From JAGVDM01 sp964642315 (lineage in GTDB: Bacteria > Patescibacteriota > Gracilibacteria > Peribacterales > Peribacteraceae), in NCBI GenBank assembly GCA_964642315.1, contig CAZXOG010000001.1, positions 1 through 64,000 on the forward strand: 64,000 nucleotides of DNA. The letters are read 5' to 3'. The notes beneath the pieces were generated by a model. It was not told where the DNA came from. It searched no databases and saw only the letters and a list, made by a program, of their open reading frames with translations. This document shows positions 25,837 through 34,112 of this stretch, piece by piece. The position numbers were made by a program, and so were the translations under genes. Numbering within the stretch: position 1 is the stretch's first letter; every line of letters begins with the position of its first letter.

Positions 25837-26142
25837 ATGGATCTCACCCGCGTCATTGCCGGCCAGGTTGTCACCGAAAAGGCGGAGCGCCTCAAGGGCA
25901 GCGCGAAAACGTACACGCTGCGCGTAGATCAGCAGGCGACGAAGGTGGATGTGCGTAGCGCTCTCGAAACGTTCTACGAGGTGAAGGTGGAGAGCGTCCG
26001 CATGCTCCGCACGCGCCCCAAGCACCGGCGGTTCGCAGGCGGGGCGAGTTCCATGGAAAAACGGCACCGCAGCAAGCGGGCGATCGTCACGCTTACCGAG
26101 AAGAGCAAAGCTCTGGATCTCGCTACGTTCAAAACCGCCTGA
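25837..26142 (+). CDS. rplW: Large ribosomal subunit protein uL23
   Basis: This 101-residue protein starts directly after the uL4 stop codon with no spacer. The uL23 features are the N-terminal VVTEKAERL, the beta-sheet strand YTLRVDQQATKVDVRSALE and VKVESVRMLRTRPK. It binds 23S domain III at the tunnel exit and forms the docking site for trigger factor and SRP. Length is normal for the family. Confidence 0.97.
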   Translation: MDLTRVIAGQVVTEKAERLKGSAKTYTLRVDQQATKVDVRSALETFYEVKVESVRMLRTRPKHRRFAGGASSMEKRHRSKRAIVTLTEKSKALDLATFKTA

Positions 26143-26143
26143 T

Positions 26144-26992
26144 ATGCCAGTGAAGAAGTGCAAACCAACGAGCCCGGGCCGGCGCCGCATGACGATTGCG
26201 GACTTCTCCAATCTCACGCAGAAAGAGCCGGAGAAGCGCCTCGTCTGTGGCAAGAAGCAGCAGTCCGGGCGCAGCGCGAGCAGCGGCCGCATCACCGTGC
26301 GCCGCCGCGGCGGTGGCCACAAGCGCCTGTTCCGTCTGGTTGATTTCCGCCAGGTGGACAAGATGGGTGTGCCGGGGGTTGTCGCGGCGCTTGAGTATGA
26401 TCCCAACCGCACGGCGCGCATCGCGCTCGTGCAGTATGCCGATGGCGACAAGCGGTACCTCCTCGCCCCGCAGGGGCTTGCCATAGGGGATCGCGTTCTC
26501 TGCGGCGAACGCACGAAGGTTCGCACCGGCAACCGCATGCAGCTGCAGTACATCCCGGAGGGATACAAAATCCACAACGTGGAGGTAACAGTTGGCCGAG
26601 GCGGGGCGATCGTCCGTTCCGCCGGAACGGCGGCCACACTCCTCGGTTTTGATGGCGAATTCGCGGTGGTGCAGATGCCGAGCGGCGAAGTGCGCAAGAT
26701 CCGCAAGGTGTGCTTTGCATCCATCGGGACAATCGGAAACGAGGAACACAACCTCGTGAAGATCGGCAAGGCCGGCCGCATGCGCTGGCTCGGCCGTCGC
26801 CCGGAAGTGCTCGGCAAGTCCATGAATCCGGTCGATCACCCGCATGGCGGTGGCGAAGGCCACTCGCCTATCGGTCTCAAGCACCCCAAGACGCCGTGGG
26901 GCAAGCCCGCGCTCGGTGTGAAAACCAGGAAGCACCGCAAGTCGAATGCCCTCATCGTCCGCCCACGCATCAAGAAGCGCCGCAAGCGCTAG
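26144..26992 (+). CDS. rplB: Large ribosomal subunit protein uL2
   Basis: The 282 residues show the uL2 hallmarks: KPTSPGRRRMT at the N-terminus, GRITVRRRGGGHKR, and the highly conserved NPVDHPHGGGEG loop with the His close to the peptidyl transferase centre. It is required for subunit association and catalytic-centre structure. Length and order (after uL23, before uS19) are standard. The spacer to uL23 is one base. Confidence 0.98.
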   Translation: MPVKKCKPTSPGRRRMTIADFSNLTQKEPEKRLVCGKKQQSGRSASSGRITVRRRGGGHKRLFRLVDFRQVDKMGVPGVVAALEYDPNRTARIALVQYADGDKRYLLAPQGLAIGDRVLCGERTKVRTGNRMQLQYIPEGYKIHNVEVTVGRGGAIVRSAGTAATLLGFDGEFAVVQMPSGEVRKIRKVCFASIGTIGNEEHNLVKIGKAGRMRWLGRRPEVLGKSMNPVDHPHGGGEGHSPIGLKHPKTPWGKPALGVKTRKHRKSNALIVRPRIKKRRKR

Positions 26993-27010
26993 TCCTCTTC
27001 CTCTCTACTC

Positions 27011-27346
27011 ATGTCCCGCTCACTCCGCAAAGGCCCGTACGTTGATCCGAAGCTCTTCCGGAAGGTGATGAAGATGGTCGAATCCGGGGAGAAGAAGATC
27101 GTCAAAACGTGGGCGCGCGACTGCGATATTCCGCCAGAATTCGTCGGATTCACCTTCGCGGTACACAACGGGAAAGATTTTACGCCCGTGTACGTCACGG
27201 AGCAGATGGTGGGCCACAAGCTGGGCGAGTTCTCCTGGACCACGAAGTTCAAGGGCCACGGCGGCAAGATGGCTGCGGCTGCAGAGGCGGGCAAACAGGC
27301 CGCCGGAGCGCCGCCTCCGCCCCCTGCAGCAGCCCGCGCGAAATAA
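27011..27346 (+). CDS. rpsS: Small ribosomal subunit protein uS19
   Basis: The 111-residue protein begins MSRSLRKGPYVDPKLFRKV and carries VGHKLGEFSWTTKFKGHGG, both diagnostic of uS19, which sits on the 30S head near the A-site finger. The last 20 residues are an Ala/Pro-rich extension. The 18 bases before the ATG (TCCTCTTCCTCTCTACTC) are almost all pyrimidines and cannot pair with the anti-Shine-Dalgarno. Confidence 0.97.
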   Translation: MSRSLRKGPYVDPKLFRKVMKMVESGEKKIVKTWARDCDIPPEFVGFTFAVHNGKDFTPVYVTEQMVGHKLGEFSWTTKFKGHGGKMAAAAEAGKQAAGAPPPPPAAARAK

Positions 27347-27370
27347 GGATCCTTTCCTCCTTCCCTCGTC

Positions 27371-27922
27371 ATGCACGCGTTCCTCCGTTCCGTCCGCATC
27401 GCGCCCAAGAAGGCGAACCTCATCGCCAGCATGATCCGCGGTCTCCCGGCGCCGGAAGCGCTCGCAGCACTCCAGCGCACGCCGAAGAAGGGCGCGCGTA
27501 TCCTGGAAAAGCTCCTTCAGAGCGCGGTGGCGAACGCCGAGCACAACGACAACCAGCGGTCCGAGAATCTCCTCGTGAAGACGGTGGTCGTGAATCAGGG
27601 GCAGGCGTACCGCCGCGGCGTGCCCATGGCACGCGGCCGCGTGCGGCCGATCCGCAAGTTCTTGAGCCACATTTCCATTACGCTTGGCGTGCTCGGTGGC
27701 ACCGGAGAGCCGCAGCCGAGCGCTCCGCAGAAGGCCGCGGCGAAGAAAGCGGCGAAAACTCCTTCACAAGCCGCGAAGAAGCCTGCACAATCGAACCGAA
27801 AGAAGAGCGAGAAGGGTACGCCCGCGGGTGGCCGCAAGGCCAAGACGGGAACGGCCGCTTCCGACTCCGCTTCGCAGCGCACTGCTGCGCCGGCACCGTC
27901 CGGTTCCACTCCCTCCAAGTAA
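27371..27922 (+). CDS. rplV: Large ribosomal subunit protein uL22 with long Lys/Ala tail
   Basis: The first 110 or so of 183 residues are the uL22 domain: RIAPKKANLIASMIRG at the start, and GQAYRRGVPMARGRVRPIRK for the loop that constricts the exit tunnel. The remaining 70 residues are a low-complexity Ala/Lys/Ser/Thr tail absent from standard uL22. The spacer before it is pyrimidine-rich (CCTTTCCTCCTTCCCTCGTC). The stop is immediately followed by the rpsC ATG. Confidence 0.97.
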   Translation: MHAFLRSVRIAPKKANLIASMIRGLPAPEALAALQRTPKKGARILEKLLQSAVANAEHNDNQRSENLLVKTVVVNQGQAYRRGVPMARGRVRPIRKFLSHISITLGVLGGTGEPQPSAPQKAAAKKAAKTPSQAAKKPAQSNRKKSEKGTPAGGRKAKTGTAASDSASQRTAAPAPSGSTPSK

Positions 27923-28591
27923 ATGGGCCAGAAGGTCAACCCCAACGGCTTCCGGATCGGGATCACCCGCGATTGGGCGAGCACGTGGTTCGCCAAGGGG
28001 CGCAAGTACCGTGACCTGCTGCTCGACGACGTGCTGATCCGCCGTTTCCTCGAGAAGAAACTGCCGGATGCCGGCATTTCCCGCATCGAAATCGTCCGCG
28101 ACAAGCGCACGAGCGTGGTGATCCACACGAGCAAGCCGGGCGTTGTCATCGGCAAGCAGGGCGCCGCGATCGAGGAGCTCCGCAAGGAGCTGGAGCGGAA
28201 GTTCGGCGGGCACTTCGAGGTGAATATCCAGGAGGTGCGCAGCCCAGATTCCGATGCGGAAGTGATTGCCGAAACCATTCAGGGGCAGATCCAGCGGCGC
28301 ATGCCGTACCGGCGCGCGGTGAAGATGGCGCTCGAGAAAGCGCTGCAGGCCGGCGCCCGTGGCGTAAAAGTGCGCGTGTCCGGCCGCTTGAACGGCGCCG
28401 AGATCGCACGTAGCGAGCTCTTCCGCGAAGGGAACGTTCCGCTCCAGACATTGCGCGCGGACGTCCAGCATGCGCGCCGCCATGCCGTCACATCGTATGG
28501 CACGATTGGCGTGCAGGTGTGGGTGTACAAGGGGATGGTATTCAAGAAGATCCAGCAGGCGCAATCCGCTTCTCTCCTGGAAGCAGCCTGA
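27923..28591 (+). CDS. rpsC: Small ribosomal subunit protein uS3
   Basis: The 222-residue protein begins MGQKVNPNGFRIGITRDW. It contains the KH domain with the GxxG loop (VVIGKQGAAIEELRKEL) and the C-terminal domain GVKVRVSGRLNGAEIAR. It lines the mRNA entry channel and contributes to helicase activity of the 30S. Length is usual. It starts with no spacer after uL22. Confidence 0.98.
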   Translation: MGQKVNPNGFRIGITRDWASTWFAKGRKYRDLLLDDVLIRRFLEKKLPDAGISRIEIVRDKRTSVVIHTSKPGVVIGKQGAAIEELRKELERKFGGHFEVNIQEVRSPDSDAEVIAETIQGQIQRRMPYRRAVKMALEKALQAGARGVKVRVSGRLNGAEIARSELFREGNVPLQTLRADVQHARRHAVTSYGTIGVQVWVYKGMVFKKIQQAQSASLLEAA

Positions 28592-28607
28592 TTTTTCCTC
28601 CTGACTG

Positions 28608-29027
28608 ATGCTCGAACCCAAGAAGCTCAAGTACCGGAAGCACCACCGCCATCGCGGTGCGTTCAGCGGGACCGCTCAGCGCGGCACCCTGCTCGCGTTC
28701 GGGTCCTTCGGGCTCAAGGCGCAGCGCACGGGCGAAATCACGGCGCGCCAGCTAGAAGCCGCCCGCCGCGCTATGACGCGTTCCGTTGCCCGCGGCGGCA
28801 AAATCTGGATCCGGATTTTCCCGGATAACCCGGTGACGAAGAAAGCCGCGGAGGTGCCGATGGGATCGGGGAAAGGTTCGCCGGAGTACTTCTCCATGAT
28901 CGTGAAGCAGGGAACCGTGCTCTTCGAGATGGATGGCTTGCCGCCGGATGCAGCGCGGGAGGCACTCCAGCTCGCAGCGTACAAGCTCCCGATCAAAACG
29001 AAGGTCGTTACACGCGTTGCCCACTGA
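28608..29027 (+). CDS. rplP: Large ribosomal subunit protein uL16
   Basis: 139 residues, starting MLEPKKLKYRKHHR, with FGSFGLKAQRTGEITARQLE and ARRAMTR as in uL16, which organises the A-site tRNA elbow region and the central protuberance. The leader TTTTTCCTCCTGACTG contains CCTCC, the anti-Shine-Dalgarno sense itself, so normal base pairing with 16S rRNA is impossible. Confidence 0.97.
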   Translation: MLEPKKLKYRKHHRHRGAFSGTAQRGTLLAFGSFGLKAQRTGEITARQLEAARRAMTRSVARGGKIWIRIFPDNPVTKKAAEVPMGSGKGSPEYFSMIVKQGTVLFEMDGLPPDAAREALQLAAYKLPIKTKVVTRVAH

Positions 29028-29030
29028 TCC

Positions 29031-29339
29031 ATGGCCACTCAGACGTCCATCGCCGAGCTCCGGAATATGCAAGCCGCAGACCTGCGTCGCGAGCTCAAGG
29101 CCCTGCGTGCGGAGGTGGCCAAGTTGCGCATCGGTCTCAAGTTGGGCAAGCACAAGGATTCCGGCAGCTACAAGAGTGCAAGGCGGCAGATTGCCCGCAT
29201 GCTCATGCTCCTTTCCGAGAAGCGGGGAGAATCATTGCAGAGCGCGTCGCCAGACCGTACAGTGCCCGCCGCGAAGCGGCGCGCAGGCGCCGCTCCCGCT
29301 TCGAAGAAGCGAACTCCTTCTCCCAAGAAGTCCTCATGA
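29031..29339 (+). CDS. rpmC: Large ribosomal subunit protein uL29, C-terminally extended
   Basis: Residues about 5-65 form the two-helix uL29 hairpin (IAELRNMQAADLRRELKALR, then KDSGSYKSARRQIARML). uL29 sits at the tunnel exit next to uL23. Standard proteins are 60-70 residues; this one has 102, the surplus being an Ala/Lys/Arg-rich tail ending KKRTPSPKKSS. Its stop overlaps the rpsQ start by four bases (ATGA). Confidence 0.92.
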   Translation: MATQTSIAELRNMQAADLRRELKALRAEVAKLRIGLKLGKHKDSGSYKSARRQIARMLMLLSEKRGESLQSASPDRTVPAAKRRAGAAPASKKRTPSPKKSS

Positions 29340-29689
29340 AGACGAAGACGGGCATCGTGACATCGGCCAAGATGAAGGGCACCGTGACGGTGACCGTCCA
29401 TGCGTTCATCTTCCATCCCATCTATAAGAAGCGCTTCCGCAAGAGCAAGAAGTTCCTGGCGGATGCGAACGGCCATGATGTTCAGGAAGGAGACACGGTT
29501 CTCATTACCGAGTGCCGCCCGCTCTCCAAGCGCAAGCGTTTCCAGGTCACGGAGGTCCTGCAGCGCGGTCCCCGCGTCAGCGATCTTCAGGAGGAGGCTG
29601 CACTCGAGAAGGCCGTGCACCGTGAACGCAAGCATGCAGAAGCAGAAAACGAGCAGTCCTCCGCATCCCCCCAGCCGTCCGCACAATGA
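29336..29689 (+). CDS. rpsQ: Small ribosomal subunit protein uS17, C-terminally extended
   Basis: The OB-fold core of uS17 is visible in TGIVTSAKMKGTVTVTVHAF, KRFRKSKKFLADANGHDVQE and GDTVLITECRPLSKRKRFQV. It is a primary 16S-binding protein. Typical length is about 85; here 117 residues with a Glu/Gln/Ser-rich tail. Starts and stops overlap both neighbours by ATGA, showing tight translational coupling. Confidence 0.96.
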   Translation: MKTKTGIVTSAKMKGTVTVTVHAFIFHPIYKKRFRKSKKFLADANGHDVQEGDTVLITECRPLSKRKRFQVTEVLQRGPRVSDLQEEAALEKAVHRERKHAEAENEQSSASPQPSAQ

Positions 29690-30054
29690 TTCAGCCGCAG
29701 ACCATCCTCACCGTGGCGGATAACACAGGCGCGAAGAGCGCCATGTGCATCAAGGTCCTTGGCGGCTCCAAGAGGCGCTACGCGCACTTGGGTGATGTGA
29801 TCGTTGTGGCGATCAAAGAGGCCGCGCCGCGCGGAACAGTGCGCAAGAAGGCAGTGGAGCAGGCGGTGATTGTCCGCACGCGCTTCCTTACGCGCCGCAA
29901 GGATGGCAGCGGCATCCGTTTCGATGACAACGCCTGTGTGATTATCAGCAAAGACGGCGTGCCGAAGGGCACGCGCGTCTTCGGCCCTGTCGCCAGGGAG
30001 ATCCGTACCCGCGGGTACCAGAAGATTGTTTCCCTTGCCCCAGACGTCCTATGA
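29686..30054 (+). CDS. rplN: Large ribosomal subunit protein uL14
   Basis: The 122-residue protein is typical uL14: MIQPQTILTVADNTGAKSAM at the start, VIVVAIKEAAPRGTVRKKAV, and GTRVFGPVAREIR at the end. It lies at the subunit interface beneath the GTPase centre. There is no tail extension, unlike many neighbours. It overlaps rpsQ and rplX by ATGA junctions. Confidence 0.98.
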   Translation: MIQPQTILTVADNTGAKSAMCIKVLGGSKRRYAHLGDVIVVAIKEAAPRGTVRKKAVEQAVIVRTRFLTRRKDGSGIRFDDNACVIISKDGVPKGTRVFGPVAREIRTRGYQKIVSLAPDVL

Positions 30055-30611
30055 AAATCCGCACCGGCGATCACGTCGTCGTCATCAGCGGCAAGGACAA
30101 GGGCAAGGCAGGAGCGGTGCTCCGCGTGCTGCAGAGCAGCAACCGCGTTGTCGTGGCGGGCATCAACATGCGCGTCAAGCACGTACGTGCCACTCCGCAG
30201 CGCCCCGGTCAGCGCCTGGAATTCGAGGGCAGCATCCACGTGAGCAACGTGATGCTTGTGGATCCGAAGACAAAGAAGCGCACCCGTATCGGCATGCGCA
30301 CGGATGAGAAGGGCCGCAAGCAGCGCATCGCCAAAAAGAGCGGGGACATCCTCGTTGCGTCGAAGCCGGTGGCACCGAAGGCAGGGGCAAAGACCGGCCG
30401 TCAGGCGGCCGTTGCCGGGAAGAAGGGGAAGGAAGAGCAGGCGCCGGAGGAAGCGGGTAAGACTCTCCCCTCGAAGAAGCCGTTCTGGAAGCGCGTTGTG
30501 AACTTTGGTGAAGAAGCAGTGGAATCCGATGCCGGTTCGCAGGGCAAGGAGGACCACAGCATCGCCAAAGCGACACCTCCGCATCACAAATCTACCGCCC
30601 GCGGCGGATGA
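30051..30611 (+). CDS. rplX: Large ribosomal subunit protein uL24 with ~80-residue tail
   Basis: The first 100 residues are uL24 with its KOW motif (GDHVVVISGKDKGKAGAVLR) and NMRVKHVRATPQ. It initiates 50S assembly near the tunnel exit. The family normally ends near residue 105; this protein has 186, the surplus being Ala/Lys-rich and then mixed (KPFWKRVVNFGEEAVESD). Its stop overlaps the rplE start. Confidence 0.95.
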   Translation: MKIRTGDHVVVISGKDKGKAGAVLRVLQSSNRVVVAGINMRVKHVRATPQRPGQRLEFEGSIHVSNVMLVDPKTKKRTRIGMRTDEKGRKQRIAKKSGDILVASKPVAPKAGAKTGRQAAVAGKKGKEEQAPEEAGKTLPSKKPFWKRVVNFGEEAVESDAGSQGKEDHSIAKATPPHHKSTARGG

Positions 30612-31246
30612 TCATGACGTACGCATCTCTCCATTCCCGGCTGCGCGGACCGATCAGCAAGGAGCTCAGCTCCCAGCTGAAGATCGTGAATGCCCATGCG
30701 CTCCCGCGCATCGTGAAGGTCGTGGTGAACGTCGGCATCAACCGCTCGAAGATGGAGGGGAAGGAGATGCAGGAGTACATCGGAGATTGCCTCATGCGCA
30801 TTACCGGCCAGAAGCCCGTGTTCACGCGCTCGCGGAAGGCCATTTCCAATTTTAAAATCCGCATAGGAATGGTCGTGGGCGCCACAGTGACGCTCCGCGG
30901 GCAGCGGATGGAGTGGTTCCTCGACCGGCTCCTCAGTTACGCCCTGCCCCGCGTGCGTGATTTCCGCGGAGTGAGCGCGAAGTTCGATGGCCACGGCAAC
31001 TACACGCTCGGCATTCGGGATCACTCCATTTTCCCGGAAGTTCCGCCGACGGATGCCAAGCAGCTCTTTGGGCTCGAGGTTGTGATCGTCACGACGGCGG
31101 AGAATGACGACCACGCGCGGGCGCTCCTCACTGCGGTCGGGATGCCGTTCCGTAAGGGGAAGGCAGAGCAGGAAGCGGCCGAGAAAGCCGCGAGAACCGT
31201 TGCGTCCTCCGCCAAGAAAACCGATACTGCTGCTTCCGCTTCTTAA
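30608..31246 (+). CDS. rplE: Large ribosomal subunit protein uL5
   Basis: 212 residues containing the uL5 signature around VVVNVGINRSK and ITGQKPVFTRSRKAISNFKI, plus the C-terminal GLEVVIVTTAENDDHARALL. It binds 5S rRNA and the P-site tRNA elbow. About 30 residues of Ala/Lys/Ser tail follow. The ATG at 30608 overlaps the uL24 stop (ATGA); an ATG two codons later is an alternative. Confidence 0.97.
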   Translation: MIMTYASLHSRLRGPISKELSSQLKIVNAHALPRIVKVVVNVGINRSKMEGKEMQEYIGDCLMRITGQKPVFTRSRKAISNFKIRIGMVVGATVTLRGQRMEWFLDRLLSYALPRVRDFRGVSAKFDGHGNYTLGIRDHSIFPEVPPTDAKQLFGLEVVIVTTAENDDHARALLTAVGMPFRKGKAEQEAAEKAARTVASSAKKTDTAASAS

Positions 31247-31255
31247 CCTCTTTCC

Positions 31256-31480
31256 ATGGCTCGCACCGCCATCGTCAACAAGCAACGCGCCCAGCTCTCC
31301 TCCTTCCTCCGCGCAAAAGCGGAAGGGCGGAAGGCGAAATTCCCGACGCGCATCTACAATCGCTGCTCGCTCTGTTCCAGGCGGCACGGGTTCATGCGGT
31401 TCTTCGGGATCTGCCGCATCTGCTTCCGCGAGCTGGCGAACGAAGGGTTGATTCCCGGCATCAAAAAGTCTTCCTGGTAA
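31256..31480 (+). CDS. rpsN: Small ribosomal subunit protein uS14, zinc-binding type
   Basis: The 74-residue protein has the Zn-ribbon CSLC...CRIC (residues about 38-57) and the conserved RRHGFMRFFGICRICFREL core, so it is the short, zinc-containing form. It is slightly longer than the usual 61 residues at the N-terminus. The nine bases before the ATG (CCTCTTTCC) are all pyrimidines. Confidence 0.97.
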   Translation: MARTAIVNKQRAQLSSFLRAKAEGRKAKFPTRIYNRCSLCSRRHGFMRFFGICRICFRELANEGLIPGIKKSSW

Positions 31481-31491
31481 CGATCACCACC

Positions 31492-31881
31492 ATGTCACCT
31501 GTTACAGACCCCATCGGCGATCTCCTCACCCGCATGAGCAATGCGCAGCGCGTCCGGCACGGCGAGTGCCGCGCGCCGTGGTCCTCCATGAAGGAGCAGT
31601 TGCTCATCCTCCTCAAGCAGGAGGGGTGGATCGCGGATGCCCAGACTGAGGGCGAGGGCGTGCACAAGCAGCTTATTGTGCAGTTCCACGAAGAGAAACC
31701 CGCGCTCACGCTGAAGCGCGTGAGCAAGCCCGGACGCCGCGTGTACGCGGGATACGGCGAGCTGAAGCCGGTGCTCCGTGGGTTCGGCATTGCCATCCTC
31801 ACGACGAGCCAAGGGCTCATGACCGACCGCGAGGCGCGCAAGCGCCGCATCGGCGGGGAACTCCTTTGTACCATCTCGTAA
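31492..31881 (+). CDS. rpsH: Small ribosomal subunit protein uS8
   Basis: 129 residues, starting TDPIGDLLTRMSNAQR and ending with GIAILTTSQGLMTDREARKR, the classic uS8 C-terminal RNA-binding motif. It is a primary 16S binder in the 30S platform. The length is standard and the order uS14-uS8-uL6 is conserved. Confidence 0.97.
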   Translation: MSPVTDPIGDLLTRMSNAQRVRHGECRAPWSSMKEQLLILLKQEGWIADAQTEGEGVHKQLIVQFHEEKPALTLKRVSKPGRRVYAGYGELKPVLRGFGIAILTTSQGLMTDREARKRRIGGELLCTIS

Positions 31882-31884
31882 GCC

Positions 31885-32445
31885 ATGTCTCGCATTGGAA
31901 AGAAACCAGTGGCCATTCCATCCGGCGTCACCGTCGAGGTAGCGTCCGGTGTCGTGAAGGTCAAAGGGCCGAAAGGCGAGCTGACGTACGCGTTTTTGCC
32001 AGAGGTGACGGTGAATGTCGCCGCGGATGGCGTTGTTGTCGAGCGTAAGGGCGATGATGCCGATGCGCGTGCGCGCCATGGGCTCACGCGGCAGCTCATC
32101 GCAAACATGGTGATTGGCGTGAATCAGGGTTTCGAGAAGCGCCTGGAGATCATCGGTGTGGGTTACAAAGCCCAGGTGAAGGGCAAGACGCTTGCCTTGA
32201 GTCTCGGGTTCTCGCACCCGGTGAACTACCCGATTCCTACGGGGATCGAGATCAGCCAGGAGGAGAAGAATCCGAACATCCTCATCATCCGGGGTATCGA
32301 CAAGCAGCTCGTCGGCCAGACTGCCGCGGTCATCCGTTCCCTCCGCCCGCCGGAACCATACAAAGGCAAGGGCGTGCGGTATGTCGGCGAGAACGTCCGT
32401 CGCAAGCCAGGGAAGGCGGTCGTTGCCAAGGGCGGTGCGGCGTAA
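31885..32445 (+). CDS. rplF: Large ribosomal subunit protein uL6
   Basis: 186 residues with the tandem uL6 fold: MSRIGKKPVAIPSGV at the start, NMVIGVNQGFEKRLEIIGVG in the middle and EPYKGKGVRYVGENVRRKPG near the end, the most conserved block, which contacts the sarcin-ricin loop. The length is normal apart from a short basic end. Confidence 0.98.
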   Translation: MSRIGKKPVAIPSGVTVEVASGVVKVKGPKGELTYAFLPEVTVNVAADGVVVERKGDDADARARHGLTRQLIANMVIGVNQGFEKRLEIIGVGYKAQVKGKTLALSLGFSHPVNYPIPTGIEISQEEKNPNILIIRGIDKQLVGQTAAVIRSLRPPEPYKGKGVRYVGENVRRKPGKAVVAKGGAA

Positions 32446-32474
32446 TCCTCTTTCCATCCTCCTGACTCCCATTC

Positions 32475-32819
32475 ATGCCCCAAGCTAAGCTCCAGCACCG
32501 GTTCGCCCGCAAGCGCCGCATCCGCGCCAAAGTGCGCGGTACGGCCGCACGCCCGCGCCTCACCGTCTACCGGTCGCTCACGCAGATCACGGCGCAACTC
32601 GTGGATGACGATGCCCGGAAGACGCTCGTCGCCGGCAGCACGAAAGACCTCAAGAAGAAGCCGAATCTCGAGGGTGCCAAAGCACTCGGTGCTTCGATCG
32701 CGAAGAAAGCCAAAGAGGCAAAGCTCACGGCGATCGTGTTCGACCGCAACGCCTATCGGTACCATGGGCGCGTCCGTGCGCTTGCCGAGGCTGCCCGCGA
32801 AGCTGGTTTATCCTTCTGA
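32475..32819 (+). CDS. rplR: Large ribosomal subunit protein uL18
   Basis: 114 residues with GTAARPRLTVYRSLTQITAQ and the C-terminal YHGRVRALAEAAREAGLSF, typical of uL18, which binds 5S rRNA in the central protuberance. The 29-base spacer in front is pyrimidine-rich and contains CCTCCT. Confidence 0.97.
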   Translation: MPQAKLQHRFARKRRIRAKVRGTAARPRLTVYRSLTQITAQLVDDDARKTLVAGSTKDLKKKPNLEGAKALGASIAKKAKEAKLTAIVFDRNAYRYHGRVRALAEAAREAGLSF

Positions 32820-32833
32820 CCGACCTTCTCCCC

Positions 32834-33460
32834 ATGCCGAAGACTTCCCGCCCAGAACGCCGCAAGAACGATCGCCAGGAGCGTCGTGATCCCTCGGAAT
32901 TCGAGGAGACAACGCTCTCGGTGGATCGCGTAACACGCGTGGTCGCAGGCGGCCGCCGCATGCGGTTCCGCGCTGTCGTAATCGTGGGGAACAAGAAGGG
33001 CAAGGTGGGGCTGGGAACCGGGAAGGCTAACGAGGTGCGCAATGCCGTCGCAAAGGCAACTGCCGTCGCGAAACGCAACATGCTCCGCGTGCCGATTGTC
33101 AATGGAACCATTCCCCACGAGGTGGAGATCAAGTTCAAGGCGGCGCGTATCCGGATGCTCCCGGCATCCGAGGGGACCGGTATTATCGCCGGCGCGGCGG
33201 TGCGCGTCGTGCTTGAGCACGCAGGGGTGAAGAATGTCCTCTCCAAGCGCTTTGGATCCACGAACAAGCTCGTGAATGCACAGGCGACTCTCCTGGCGCT
33301 GCAGAAACTCCGCGCCATTCCGCAGGATCCTGCAGCCGAGTCCGCCGAGGCGGCGGCGGAAGGAGGGGAGAAGTCCACGATTGCCGTCCGGGAGGTTTCC
33401 CGCGCGGACGTGCAGGAAGGCACGCTGAAAGTGGCCAAGAAAGGCAAGGACGCGAAATGA
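32834..33460 (+). CDS. rpsE: Small ribosomal subunit protein uS5
   Basis: 208 residues. The dsRBD-like domain (VTRVVAGGRRMRFRAVVIVG) is followed by the conserved AKRNMLRVPIVNGTIPHEVE and GTGIIAGAAVRVVLEHAG. uS5 guards decoding accuracy and the mRNA entry site. A 35-residue acidic-then-basic C-terminal tail is extra. uL30 normally follows in bacteria, but here no rpmD exists and an unrelated gene comes next. Confidence 0.97.
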   Translation: MPKTSRPERRKNDRQERRDPSEFEETTLSVDRVTRVVAGGRRMRFRAVVIVGNKKGKVGLGTGKANEVRNAVAKATAVAKRNMLRVPIVNGTIPHEVEIKFKAARIRMLPASEGTGIIAGAAVRVVLEHAGVKNVLSKRFGSTNKLVNAQATLLALQKLRAIPQDPAAESAEAAAEGGEKSTIAVREVSRADVQEGTLKVAKKGKDAK

Positions 33461-33486
33461 GGAGTGATTCCGGTGTCCTGGTGTTG

Positions 33487-33492
33487 TAGTCT
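33487..33492 (+). promoter_or_regulatory. -10 box for the DJ-1/PfpI gene
   Basis: TAGTCT ends 7 bases before the GTG start at 33500, matching the leaderless pattern of other genes. Confidence 0.3.
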
Positions 33493-33499
33493 GCTCACC

Positions 33500-34018
33500 G
33501 TGGGGAAGCAGGCTCTCGTTGTCATCGCTCCGCAGATGTACCAGGACCGGGAACTTGCCGGAACCCGTGCCGGCTTGGAGGCCGGTGGTTTTACCGTCGT
33601 CATCGGGAGCAGCGCGGCCGGGCCGTGCCGCGGCAAGTTCGGTGGGGTGGAACAAGCGACGGCCGCTCTGCGCGATGTCCGCGTGCGTGATTACGATCGC
33701 ATTGCGTTCATCGGCGGGGCAGGCGCTCTCGCGTTCGCGAGCGATCCGGAGGCGCTTCGGATTGCCCACGAGGCCGTGCGGGAACAGGTGCCGCTCGGTG
33801 CCATCTGCATCGCGCCGGTCATCCTCGCGAAGGCGCAGGTGCTGGAAGGGCGCAGGGCAACCGTCTGGGACGGCGACGGGAGGCAATCGCCCATCCTCGT
33901 GCAGTACGGAGCGCAGTACACGGGTGATTCCGTCACCGTCGATGGTCTCGTGGTCACAGGCAATGGTCCGGAAGCGGCCGAGGAATTCGGCAGGACGCTC
34001 GCAGCGCTGCATGCTTGA
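33500..34018 (+). CDS. DJ-1/PfpI-superfamily protein
   Basis: 172 residues with a flavodoxin-like fold. The strand ALVVIAPQMYQDRELAGTRA starts the domain. The nucleophile elbow is GAICIAPVIL, with Cys at the conserved position, and YDRIAFIGGAGAL provides the preceding glycine-rich strand. The superfamily includes proteases, glyoxalases/deglycases and chaperones; the exact role cannot be assigned. It occupies the place of rpmD (uL30) in the ribosomal cluster. The frame is open from a GTG at 33464, but the GTG at 33500 places the domain at the very start and has a -10 box 7 bases upstream. It converges on the SLH/CAP gene. Confidence 0.85.
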   Translation: MGKQALVVIAPQMYQDRELAGTRAGLEAGGFTVVIGSSAAGPCRGKFGGVEQATAALRDVRVRDYDRIAFIGGAGALAFASDPEALRIAHEAVREQVPLGAICIAPVILAKAQVLEGRRATVWDGDGRQSPILVQYGAQYTGDSVTVDGLVVTGNGPEAAEEFGRTLAALHA

Positions 34019-34031
34019 GAGTAGCCAGGGA

Positions 34032-34108
34032 TCAGTATTCAGTATGCAGGGATGGCGGCACACGGAAGGCATCTCCCTGCATGCCGCATACTCTCCCCTG
34101 AATACTGA
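34032..34108. terminator. Large imperfect inverted repeat between convergent genes
   Basis: TCAGTATTCAG (34032-34042) pairs with CTGAATACTGA (34098-34108). The inner segments TATGCAGGGAT and CTCCCTGCATGCCGCATA also partly pair. It lies exactly between two convergent genes, so it may be a bidirectional terminator or a repeat-element remnant. Confidence 0.5.
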
Positions 34109-34112
34109 GCCG

